7,390 nucleotides of DNA from an uncultured bacterium (GTDB lineage Bacteria; Patescibacteria; Microgenomatia; Levybacterales; UBA12049), in NCBI GenBank assembly GCA_946885425.1, contig CAMPGJ010000053.1, positions 1-7,390 of the forward strand, in the 5' to 3' direction. Below are positions 1 through 5,101 of this stretch, in pieces (position 1 is the stretch's first letter; each line of letters opens with the position of its first letter). The notes beneath the pieces were generated by a model that was not told the origin of the DNA, ran no database searches, and was given only the letters and a program-made list of their open reading frames with translations. The position numbers were made by a program, and so were the translations under genes.

Positions 1-1
1 A

Positions 2-127
2 TTGCGTGCTGCGGAGTACCAACAAAAATTGAATAAATTCGCAACTCTTGAATCTACAGGAAGATTGGAGGATGTTTGGGAATCTGCTAACCAAATGGCA
101 AAACGCATAGCCTCAAAGGAGTTGTAA
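2..127 (+). CDS. 3' end of an unidentified protein (partial)
   Basis: An open frame enters from the left edge and reads 41 residues to a TAA at 125-127. The tail is helical and charged. The stretch around STGRLEDVWE faintly resembles the C-terminal end of P-loop nucleoside or nucleotide kinases, where a beta strand ending in a small polar turn is followed by an EEVW-type helix. Too little is present to name the family. The next gene starts 7 bp after the stop on the same strand, and a purine-rich AAAGGAG (115-121) inside this tail could serve as its ribosome binding site, so the two are probably co-transcribed. A nucleotide kinase beside an HD nucleotidase would make sense, but that is inference. 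Confidence 0.6.
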   Translation: MRAAEYQQKLNKFATLESTGRLEDVWESANQMAKRIASKEL

Positions 128-134
128 CCCAAGA

Positions 135-947
135 ATGAAAGAGAGTAGTATCCCATTAGGTTTTCATTTTGCTGAACGAGAGCTTACTTTTGGAGAAATT
201 CATAAAGAATTCTCATCGACGAAATATGGAGATACTCTAAAAAATAACGTTCGTTTTAGATCTTTTAAGCCTGATGGTGTGTCTAATACAGAGTGGAGAA
301 AGCTCCTCGGTGCTGATGTAAATAATTTGGAACATATGCCTTTATCTCTTGGGTTAACAAAAGACTTTCTTCGTCATTGTGCGAATCCTTCCGATGGATG
401 GCAGGGGAAAGCCCCTGAAGAGGCAATGTTTACTTCGTCAGAGCAAAGTCTTCTACTTTTAACAGCTATAGTTCATGACCAAGCAGAAGCAGTGATAGGA
501 GATATTCCTCTGCCTGAAAAGACGAAATCAGATGAAGAAAGAGAGATGATTATATTCAAAAAAATATTTGGTGAGGTACTTGGAAAAGGAAAGGATACTC
601 ATGTTTATGAAGCAGCAGCTGATCAGGTAGTAGACATTTTAAGTAATACCAAGTCAAAACTTGGTAGGGCATTTAATGCTATTGAACATGTTGGTTATAC
701 CAGGACCGCTTTGCGTGCATGGGATCGCTCTCATAAAGTTGAAGGCGATGTAAAAGCTAGTTTAGAGCAAATGTCTGACGCAATCATTCCTCATGGGCTT
801 CCTAGGTTGGTTGCATATTCGGAAATTTATCCTCCTGTCGATTCGTTTTTAAAGCATCATCGGCAGAGTATTGATCAGATTTTAGAGAAACAAGGAAAGT
901 TGCCATATATAGTGAAAGATAAGGTAATCTGGCAGCAGACTTCTTAA
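135..947 (+). CDS. HD-domain phosphohydrolase, YfbR/HDDC2-like (possible 5'-deoxynucleotidase)
   Basis: 270 residues. The core is the HD signature HDQAEAVIGDIPLPEK (114-129), whose HD-x-x-E spacing, GD-x-P-x-P and lysine closely follow the E. coli YfbR / human HDDC2 pattern. Those enzymes remove the 5'-phosphate from deoxynucleoside monophosphates using a divalent metal. Seen here: a likely first metal His in LEHMPLSLG (His67), His114-Asp115, Glu118 and Asp123. The late Asp ligand of the family seems to be replaced by Glu184 in NAIEHVGY. The protein is longer than YfbR (about 200 residues), with an N-terminal extension of about 60 residues and a long C-terminal tail, so its substrate may differ. 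No signal peptide, so cytoplasmic. The start follows an AAAGGAG 13 nt upstream, a rather long spacing. The gene converges on the methyltransferase gene, with overlapping stop codons. The HD family is well supported; the deoxynucleotidase activity is inferred. Confidence 0.75.
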   Translation: MKESSIPLGFHFAERELTFGEIHKEFSSTKYGDTLKNNVRFRSFKPDGVSNTEWRKLLGADVNNLEHMPLSLGLTKDFLRHCANPSDGWQGKAPEEAMFTSSEQSLLLLTAIVHDQAEAVIGDIPLPEKTKSDEEREMIIFKKIFGEVLGKGKDTHVYEAAADQVVDILSNTKSKLGRAFNAIEHVGYTRTALRAWDRSHKVEGDVKASLEQMSDAIIPHGLPRLVAYSEIYPPVDSFLKHHRQSIDQILEKQGKLPYIVKDKVIWQQTS

Positions 948-1942
948 AATGACTCTGTTGGTAAAGTAGATGTTAGCTTTCTTATTTTGGCGATAAAAAA
1001 GCCCTCCATTTGTCCAGACGGGATGATCCGCGCAGTATTTGTAATCTGTGGATCAAACGGTTTGTTCCATGCGCTGATACCACTTTTTAGTCTCAAACCG
1101 GGAATATTGATCTCTTCAATTTCAATTGCACCTTTTTCCCGTTTTAATACCCAATCAATAACCTCTTCATTCTCTTCAGGCTCTAATGTACAGGTAGAGT
1201 AGACGATGACACCGCCTGGCTTGGTTGCTGAGATCGCAGAGCGCAAGAGATATTTTTGGAGCATGGATAATTGTTTAATTTTTTTTGTTGACCAATCCTC
1301 ATATGTTTTTGGATCATCACATTGGATTCTTCCTTCCATAGTACATGGGACGTCAACAAGCGTCCTGTCAAAATATTCGGGGAATTTTTTCCATAATGTT
1401 TCTCCACGGCTGCTGATGAGATATGTTCCTTGGGTATGGATGGACCATTGAAAGGGGATGCCGTATTGCTTCAAAAGCATTTCCATTTTGTACATTCTGC
1501 CTCTACTGACATCGTTTGCCACGAGGAGACCTTTGTTCTGCATAAGAGCAGCTAGTTGCGTCGTTTTACTTCCTGGCGCAGCTGTCAAATCAAGAACAAG
1601 TTCTTCAGGTTCAGGACTTAGAACAAGAGCGGGGAGCATACTGGAAAGATTTTGGATGTAGAGGAGTCCATTTTTATATTCGTCAGTTTCTGTTAATTCT
1701 CGGACGGATTTGTTTTTTAAGATAAACGCGTCTTTGTACCATGAAACTTGCTCCAATTCAAATCCACTTTTTTTAAGTGTATAAGCCAAATCATCAGAAG
1801 TTGTTTTTAATGTATTTGCCCTAAATGTTGGGAGTGGTTTATTGGAAAAGGCTTTTAATACTTGATTATAGTCTTCGTCAAAATAAATCCGCTTCAGCCG
1901 CTCTAAAAATTTTTCAGGTAAGTTATTGCATGTATTTTCCAT
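944..1942 (-). CDS. NOP2/RsmB/RsmF-family RNA (cytosine-5) methyltransferase
   Basis: 332 residues. SAM-dependent methyltransferase that makes 5-methylcytosine in rRNA or tRNA. In order: the family entry motif PTFRANTLK (38-46), QNLSSMLPALVL (97-108), the SAM-binding loop DLTAAPGSKTTQ (118-129), the acidic ribose contact in VANDVSRGRM (141-150), motif IV DVPCTMEG with Cys200, motif VI YSTCTLEPEENE with the catalytic Cys251, and the closing strand pair RIIPSGQMEGFFIAKI (305-320). Motif IV more usually reads PCSG; here it is PCTM, but the cysteine remains. It has neither the N-terminal NusB-like domain of RsmB nor the C-terminal PUA region of RsmF, so it is a minimal NOP2/Sun core and the target base cannot be assigned. 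The ATG lies 3 nt after the stop of the upstream gene at 1946-2482, which makes a two-gene operon; only a weak purine stretch (GAAGAAA) precedes it. The stop overlaps that of the convergent HD gene. Confidence 0.9.
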   Translation of the reverse strand: MENTCNNLPEKFLERLKRIYFDEDYNQVLKAFSNKPLPTFRANTLKTTSDDLAYTLKKSGFELEQVSWYKDAFILKNKSVRELTETDEYKNGLLYIQNLSSMLPALVLSPEPEELVLDLTAAPGSKTTQLAALMQNKGLLVANDVSRGRMYKMEMLLKQYGIPFQWSIHTQGTYLISSRGETLWKKFPEYFDRTLVDVPCTMEGRIQCDDPKTYEDWSTKKIKQLSMLQKYLLRSAISATKPGGVIVYSTCTLEPEENEEVIDWVLKREKGAIEIEEINIPGLRLKSGISAWNKPFDPQITNTARIIPSGQMEGFFIAKIRKLTSTLPTESF

Positions 1943-1945
1943 AGA

Positions 1946-2482
1946 TTATCTATTTCTTCGTTTATTATTTCTGCGTGAATGTTGTGCTGGTGCTGTAACA
2001 ATGTCTCTTATCCAGGGGTCAAACCGGTCATCCGATCGTTGCATGTTTCTTAAATTGTCTGCGTAAAGAACAACATATCTATCATCTGGAGCTGCATTAC
2101 TCATTACTTCTCGTTGCCTTGCTTTAGTATCAAATCCATCTTTGCTAGCTAAACTTATTTTTTTTCTATTTTTTTTGCTGTTTTGTGGCAGTTTATCCTT
2201 TTCAAAAAGAGTTATTTCTACATACACATTTGCAGCAGAATTATTTGGGTTAACGATAAGAAAATCTGGTGTTGTTTCTCGGTGTTCGCCAGATCGATCA
2301 GTAAAACTAAATGTTTCAGGATGAGAGATGACAATAAGGTTTGGGTTTCTCCGTAGAATACTTTGTGCAAATTCCCATTCAGTAACAGGCATTGTCTTAG
2401 GTTTATTTGTCCCCTTAATCCTATTTTTGTGCTTTTCTAACTTTTGTAATCTCGCTCGTGTTTGTCGTTCAATAGATGCCAT
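1946..2482 (-). CDS. Basic protein of unknown function, possible PD-(D/E)XK-like nuclease fold
   Basis: 178 residues; I do not recognise a named family. Both ends are strongly basic: residues 8-29 are rich in Arg and Lys, and the tail from 169 onward is almost all Arg, Lys and Asn, suggesting nucleic acid contact. The middle has the outline of a PD-(D/E)XK fold. A helix EWEFAQSIL (35-43) carries acidic residues, the strand TPDFLIVNP (71-79) holds Pro72-Asp73, and VYVEIT (87-92) holds Glu89. Later come ARQREVM (121-127) and the strand RYVVLYADNL (135-144), as in Vsr-like and similar nucleases. The catalytic Lys is not in place, since the motif reads E-I-T; a nearby Lys or a non-catalytic role are both possible. 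There is no signal peptide or membrane segment. It is the first gene of an operon with the RNA methyltransferase 3 nt downstream, and is read from a promoter so close that the leader would be only a few bases. Confidence 0.7.
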   Translation of the reverse strand: MASIERQTRARLQKLEKHKNRIKGTNKPKTMPVTEWEFAQSILRRNPNLIVISHPETFSFTDRSGEHRETTPDFLIVNPNNSAANVYVEITLFEKDKLPQNSKKNRKKISLASKDGFDTKARQREVMSNAAPDDRYVVLYADNLRNMQRSDDRFDPWIRDIVTAPAQHSRRNNKRRNR

Positions 2483-2491
2483 AGTTGTGTC

Positions 2492-2520
2492 ATTATAGCC
2501 TCAGGCTTATATTTAAGCAA
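2492..2520 (-). promoter_or_regulatory. Promoter of the unknown gene / RNA methyltransferase operon
   Basis: On the minus strand a perfect TATAAT (2497 down to 2492) is preceded, 17 bp away, by TTGCTT (2520-2515), which matches only the TTG of the -35 consensus. Transcription would begin near 2485, just 3-4 nt before the ATG at 2482, so the mRNA would be nearly leaderless. The spacer beside the -10 holds the inverted repeat AGCCT-C-AGGCT (2497-2507), a possible protein binding site. Assigned by eye. Confidence 0.55.
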
Positions 2521-2563
2521 GTTTTATCGGTGTGATTTTCCTTACTTACTTTTTATATAAACC

Positions 2564-2572
2564 TGTTATGAT
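2564..2572 (+). promoter_or_regulatory. Extended -10 promoter of the VOC gene, giving a leaderless start
   Basis: TGT-TATGAT is an extended -10 element (TGn plus a hexamer matching TATAAT at five of six positions). Exactly 6 nt separate it from the ATG at 2579, so the expected +1 is the A of the start codon. There is no Shine-Dalgarno sequence (ATTTTT lies between) and no convincing -35, which is common for extended -10 promoters. It diverges from the minus-strand promoter about 70 bp away. Confidence 0.6.
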
Positions 2573-2578
2573 ATTTTT

Positions 2579-2962
2579 ATGTTATCAAATGCACCAGTTG
2601 CACCAACTATTCCAGTTACTGATTTAAAAAAAGCCAGAGATTTTTATGAGAAGACTCTTGGTCTTTCTGTTAAGCAGGAAGATGAAGGGGAAGGTCTGCT
2701 TATAGAAGCTGGACAAGGATCGATGCTCTATCTTTACAAGCGTCCTCCAGCACCATCCCAACATACACTTGCTAGTTTCCATGTTAAAGATCTTGATGCT
2801 GAAATGGACGATCTAATTGCTAAAGGTGTGGTCTTTGAACAATATGATATGCCGGGGCTCAAAACTGATGAAAAAGGAATCGCTATGATGGGAGACATGA
2901 GAGGATGCTGGTTCAAAGACCCCGATGGAAATATCCTCGCTCTCGACGAAGAATCAAAGTAG
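2579..2962 (+). CDS. Small VOC (glyoxalase / bleomycin-resistance fold) protein
   Basis: 127 residues, the usual length of a single-chain vicinal oxygen chelate protein with two beta-alpha-beta-beta-beta modules. Module 1 begins with APTIPVTDLKKARDFYEKTLGL (split across 8-29); module 2 with LASFHVKDLDAEMDDLIAKG (64-83). It ends with the hallmark WFKDPDGNILAL (111-122). VOC proteins act on or bind small electrophiles, sugars or antibiotics, and the substrate cannot be read from the sequence. The metal ligands of true glyoxalase I are not evident: the final Glu position near GNILAL is Ala/Leu, and no His sits at the first-strand position. A binding or non-classical role is therefore as likely as glyoxalase activity. 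Soluble and cytoplasmic. It appears monocistronic, with its own leaderless promoter and a two-hairpin repeat starting 10 bp after the stop. Confidence 0.85.
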   Translation: MLSNAPVAPTIPVTDLKKARDFYEKTLGLSVKQEDEGEGLLIEAGQGSMLYLYKRPPAPSQHTLASFHVKDLDAEMDDLIAKGVVFEQYDMPGLKTDEKGIAMMGDMRGCWFKDPDGNILALDEESK

Positions 2963-2972
2963 TCCCTCAATT

Positions 2973-3074
2973 TCATGCTGATTTACTTGCAAAGCATGTT
3001 CTCGCACTGGACGAAGTGAATGTGTTTCAGCATCCAATAAGGAATATTAGATCCTGAAACGAGTTCAGGATGAC
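2973..3074 (+). repeat. Composite two-hairpin repeat, copy 1 (with a 35-nt insert)
   Basis: First hairpin: ATGCTGA (2975-2981) pairs with TCAGCAT (3027-3033). Second hairpin: ATCCTGAA (3051-3058), loop ACGAG, TTCAGGAT (3064-3071). The same order of blocks occurs on the minus strand of 5021-5100. Shared blocks are TCATGCTGA (2973-2981), ACTTG (2985-2989), TTTCAGCAT (3025-3033), a linker of 20 bases (3039-3058) that differs only by one missing A, and TTCAGGATGAC (3064-3074). Compared with copy 2, this copy has TTT added at 2982-2984 and 35 nt at 2990-3024, which enlarge the first hairpin. It lies between the VOC gene and trpS. It looks like a dispersed intergenic element of REP/MITE type; how many more copies the genome holds cannot be seen here. 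Confidence 0.8.
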
Positions 3075-3079
3075 TTTTT
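3051..3079 (+). terminator. Intrinsic terminator after the VOC gene (second hairpin of repeat copy 1)
   Basis: A perfect 8-bp stem ATCCTGAA / TTCAGGAT with the 5-nt loop ACGAG is followed, 3 nt later, by five T residues (3075-3079). The stem is only moderately GC-rich, so termination may be partial. It would separate the VOC transcript from trpS, whose -10 box begins about 25 bp downstream. Confidence 0.6.
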
Positions 3080-3099
3080 AAGCTTGAAATAACTGAATC

Positions 3100-3108
3100 T
3101 GCTATAAT
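3100..3108 (+). promoter_or_regulatory. Extended -10 promoter of trpS, giving a leaderless start
   Basis: TGC-TATAAT is a perfect extended -10 element, and exactly 6 nt separate it from the ATG at 3115, the same arrangement as for the VOC gene. The predicted first transcribed base is the A of the start codon. A TTGAAA lies at 3084-3089 but only 13 bp away, too close to be an ordinary -35. No attenuator or T-box leader can exist in this geometry, so trpS is not regulated by an RNA leader here. Confidence 0.65.
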
Positions 3109-3114
3109 GTAAAC

Positions 3115-4101
3115 ATGAAGAAACGGGTTTTATCAGGTATTCGCGCTACTGGCGGTTTGCATTTGGGAAATTATCTTGGTGCTATCAAGGGAATGTTTGC
3201 ATTGCAGGAAGATGTCGCCTATGAAAATCTTTACATGGTTGCCGATCTGCATACGTTAACTACACCTTATAAGGTGGAAGAATTACGCAAGCACAGACGG
3301 GAAATCGTTCTAGATTATCTCGCTGCGGGACTTGATCCCAAAAAAAGCATTCTCTTCCAGCAATCGAGTAATGTATATCACGCTGAACTGGCTTTCTATT
3401 TCTCGAGCGTGATGACAATTGCGCGTATGCAGCATTTGCCTACTTTTAAAGACAAAGTAAAACAGCATCCTGAAAGTGCCACTATGGCGCTTCTTAATTA
3501 CCCGATTTTAATGGCTTCGGATATCCTTATTTATAAAGCAAATTTCGTTCCGGTAGGTCTTGATCAGGAGCCGCATATTGAGGTAGCCCGTGAGATTGCA
3601 CGTAAAATGAACCAGGAGTATGGAATGGATTTTCCTGAACCGCAGCGGTTTAAAACAGAAGGCGAATATGTTCCATCACTGACAGGTGAAGGCAAGATGA
3701 GTAAATCTGTTGACGGAAGTTATATTAATCTTACAGATGATTTGGATGCTATCAAAACAAAGTTGGCGAAGGTACCAACAGACAGTGGTACACTTGGAGG
3801 CAATATCCCACAACAAGGTGGTGTCGCCAATCTTTTTACGCTTCTCAAACTATTTGAAGACAAGGAAGTTTTTGTTAAGTTTGTAATTGACTATAGAGAA
3901 GGAAAGATTCGCTATTCCGAACTAAAACAAGTATTAGCAGATGCTATTTACAAAGAACTTCAACCGTTTCAGAAAAAAAGGAAATATTTTGAAGAACATC
4001 CAGAAGAGGTTGATCAAATTATAAAAGAAGGTAATGAAAAGGCAACTGAATTAGCTGCAAAAACACTACAGGAAGTAAAGCAAAAAATGGGCTTACTTTA
4101 A
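3115..4101 (+). CDS. trpS: Tryptophan--tRNA ligase
   Basis: 328 residues, the normal length for bacterial TrpS. Cytoplasmic class Ic aminoacyl-tRNA synthetase that activates tryptophan with ATP and loads it on tRNA-Trp; active as a dimer in this family. The ATP-binding HIGH equivalent is GLHLGNY (14-20), the specificity loop includes VPVGLDQEPH (145-154), and the second ATP motif is GKMSKS (193-198). Further family landmarks are MVADLHTLT (41-49) and YPILMASDILIYKA (129-142). The Rossmann core is followed by a helical anticodon-binding C-terminus ending in a charged coil (about 285-328). The start is fixed by the family's short N-terminus before the first strand (KRVLSGIRATGG) and by the extended -10 box 6 nt upstream. 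mutY follows 39 bp after the stop with a possible promoter of its own, so the two may be partly co-transcribed. Confidence 0.97.
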   Translation: MKKRVLSGIRATGGLHLGNYLGAIKGMFALQEDVAYENLYMVADLHTLTTPYKVEELRKHRREIVLDYLAAGLDPKKSILFQQSSNVYHAELAFYFSSVMTIARMQHLPTFKDKVKQHPESATMALLNYPILMASDILIYKANFVPVGLDQEPHIEVAREIARKMNQEYGMDFPEPQRFKTEGEYVPSLTGEGKMSKSVDGSYINLTDDLDAIKTKLAKVPTDSGTLGGNIPQQGGVANLFTLLKLFEDKEVFVKFVIDYREGKIRYSELKQVLADAIYKELQPFQKKRKYFEEHPEEVDQIIKEGNEKATELAAKTLQEVKQKMGLL

Positions 4102-4114
4102 TTAGAGATCAGTG

Positions 4115-4120
4115 TATAAT
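4115..4120 (+). promoter_or_regulatory. Possible -10 box upstream of mutY
   Basis: A perfect TATAAT lies in the trpS-mutY gap, 14 bp after the trpS stop. No good -35 is visible (TTACTT 16 bp upstream is poor). If used, transcription would begin near 4126-4127 and give a leader of about 14 nt before the ATG at 4141. It would also rule out the in-frame TTG at 4120, which overlaps the box. Confidence 0.4.
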
Positions 4121-4140
4121 TGAATCCTCTGACTAGAATA

Positions 4141-5031
4141 ATGGATTTATCTCCTCAGGAAATAAAACAATTTCAAACAAGAATTTTTGATTGGTATAAA
4201 GTTAATAAGAGAGATTTGCCATGGAGGCAGATACCATTTGATACTACCTTACATCAGCGAGACCCGTATGAAATTCTTCTTTCCGAAGTAATGGCGCAGC
4301 AGACGCAGATTTCCAGAGTTATTCTCAAATATGAATCTTGGTTGGAGGCATTTCCTACTATCCAAGATCTTGCGAAAGCTTCAGTGTCGAACATATTAGT
4401 ATATTGGACAGGGTTGGGGTATAACAGGCGTGCCTTGAATTTAAAGAAAACGGCAGAGATTATTGTGAATCAGTATGATGGTAAATTTCCCCGAGAAGAA
4501 TCTGAGCTTTTAAAACTTCCAGGTATTGGGCAATACACTGCGAGGGCTCTTCTTTGTTTTGGATTTAATGAGCAGATAGCGGTTGTGGATACCAACATAC
4601 GAAAGGTTATTCTGACTCAGTTTATTAATAGTCATCCTGGAGAGGCAAAGACCTCGATAGGATCTCATTCAAAAATAGATTCTATCGCTTCGCTCCAGAA
4701 TGACATAAATGAGATTCAAAAAATAGCTGATCAATTGTTACCTCAAGGGAGAGCATACGAGTGGAATCAGGCACTGATGGATTATGCTAATGCAGTTTTA
4801 AAAAAAGAAAAAATCGATATCCCTAAACAATCAAAGTTTAAGGGATCACATCGCTACTATCGAGGACAAGTTTTGAAAAAATTGATCGAAAAGAAAAAAA
4901 TTTCACTTCCCGAACTTGGAGGATTGATTAAAAAAGACTACGATGAGGTTTGGTTACAAAGCTTAGTTTCAGAATTGCGGGATGAAGGGTTTGTGGAGCT
5001 TGATGGGAAAGTAGTCAAATTGTCATCCTGA
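4141..5031 (+). CDS. mutY: A/G-specific adenine glycosylase, cluster-less MutY variant
   Basis: 296 residues from the ATG. MutY removes adenine mispaired with 8-oxoguanine. Seen (ATG = 1): the N-terminal helix ending in KRDLPWR (23-29), SEVMAQQTQ (48-56) with catalytic Glu49, the helix-hairpin-helix LPGIGQYTA (126-134), VDTN (149-152) with catalytic Asp150, and WNQALMDYA (208-216). Where classical MutY then has four cysteines holding a [4Fe-4S] cluster, this protein has none; its only cysteine is Cys139. The MutT-like C-terminal domain that reads 8-oxoG in E. coli MutY (350 residues) is also missing. Residues about 236-296 look instead like a winged helix (RGQVLKKLIEKKKIS, then an ELRDEGFVEL wing). 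A stretch of about 15 residues is inserted around 165-190. An in-frame TTG at 4120 would add 7 residues, but ATG 4141 fits the family start and the upstream -10 better. The last two codons and the TGA lie inside repeat copy 2. Confidence 0.9.
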   Translation: MDLSPQEIKQFQTRIFDWYKVNKRDLPWRQIPFDTTLHQRDPYEILLSEVMAQQTQISRVILKYESWLEAFPTIQDLAKASVSNILVYWTGLGYNRRALNLKKTAEIIVNQYDGKFPREESELLKLPGIGQYTARALLCFGFNEQIAVVDTNIRKVILTQFINSHPGEAKTSIGSHSKIDSIASLQNDINEIQKIADQLLPQGRAYEWNQALMDYANAVLKKEKIDIPKQSKFKGSHRYYRGQVLKKLIEKKKISLPELGGLIKKDYDEVWLQSLVSELRDEGFVELDGKVVKLSS

Positions 5032-5045
5032 ATTTAGTTCAGGAT
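5025..5045 (+). terminator. Hairpin at the end of mutY, probable terminator
   Basis: Perfect 8-bp arms ATCCTGAA (5025-5032) and TTCAGGAT (5038-5045) with the loop TTTAG. The mutY TGA lies within the left arm. The downstream bases CTAATATTTCCTTTT are U-rich in RNA but interrupted, so this is a weaker terminator than the one after the VOC gene. Ribosomes reaching the stop would melt the stem, so its effect may be on 3'-end stability instead. Confidence 0.45.
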
Positions 5046-5075
5046 CTAATATTTCCTTTTAAATTGTAGCATGAA

Positions 5076-5096
5076 ATGCTGAAACAAGTTCAGCAT
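5076..5096 (-). terminator. Hairpin after msrA, probable terminator
   Basis: On the minus strand, 5 nt after the msrA TAA, ATGCTGAA and TTCAGCAT form a perfect 8-bp stem with a 5-nt loop, followed by only a short T run (TTTC). A position directly behind the stop codon suits a terminator or 3'-end protector; the weak T tract lowers certainty. Confidence 0.45.
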
Positions 5097-5101
5097 GACA
5101 G

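Larger units (their letters stand above)
5021..5100 (-). repeat. Composite two-hairpin repeat, copy 2 (inverted, compact form)
   Basis: Read on the minus strand, this 80-bp copy has hairpin one (ATGCTGAA, loop CTTGT, TTCAGCAT; plus-strand 5096 down to 5076), a linker, and hairpin two (ATCCTGAA, loop CTAAA, TTCAGGAT; 5045 down to 5025), ending in GATGACA. The linker (5058 down to 5038) matches copy 1 at 3039-3058 with one extra A. Part of the linker (near 5060-5075) is absent from copy 1 and carries another AGCAT, so ATGCT at 5076-5080 could pair with either neighbour. It fills the gap between the convergent mutY and msrA genes, overlaps the last codons of mutY, and ends 1 bp from the msrA stop. 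Confidence 0.8.

Noticed and set aside
987..1661. Open frames opposite or in other frames of the RNA methyltransferase gene (987-1202, 1183-1407, 1206-1451, 1458-1661)
   Set aside because: They overlap a gene with intact family motifs, show no recognisable motifs or start signals and are best read as shadows. The same holds for 2142-2324, 2734-2976, 5222-5455 and 7044-7250.
3084..3108. TTGAAA as a -35 box for trpS
   Set aside because: The spacer to TATAAT is only 13 bp, too short for sigma-70-type contact; the TGn extension explains the promoter better.
4120..4140. In-frame TTG at 4120 as the mutY start
   Set aside because: It lies on the TATAAT box, has no ribosome binding site and adds seven residues that MutY proteins do not need; ATG 4141 gives the normal N-terminus.
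2973..5100. Composite transposon carrying trpS-mutY
   Set aside because: There is no transposase, no target-site duplication is evident, and both genes look like ordinary residents; a dispersed intergenic repeat at gene ends is the simpler reading, with inversion left as an open possibility.
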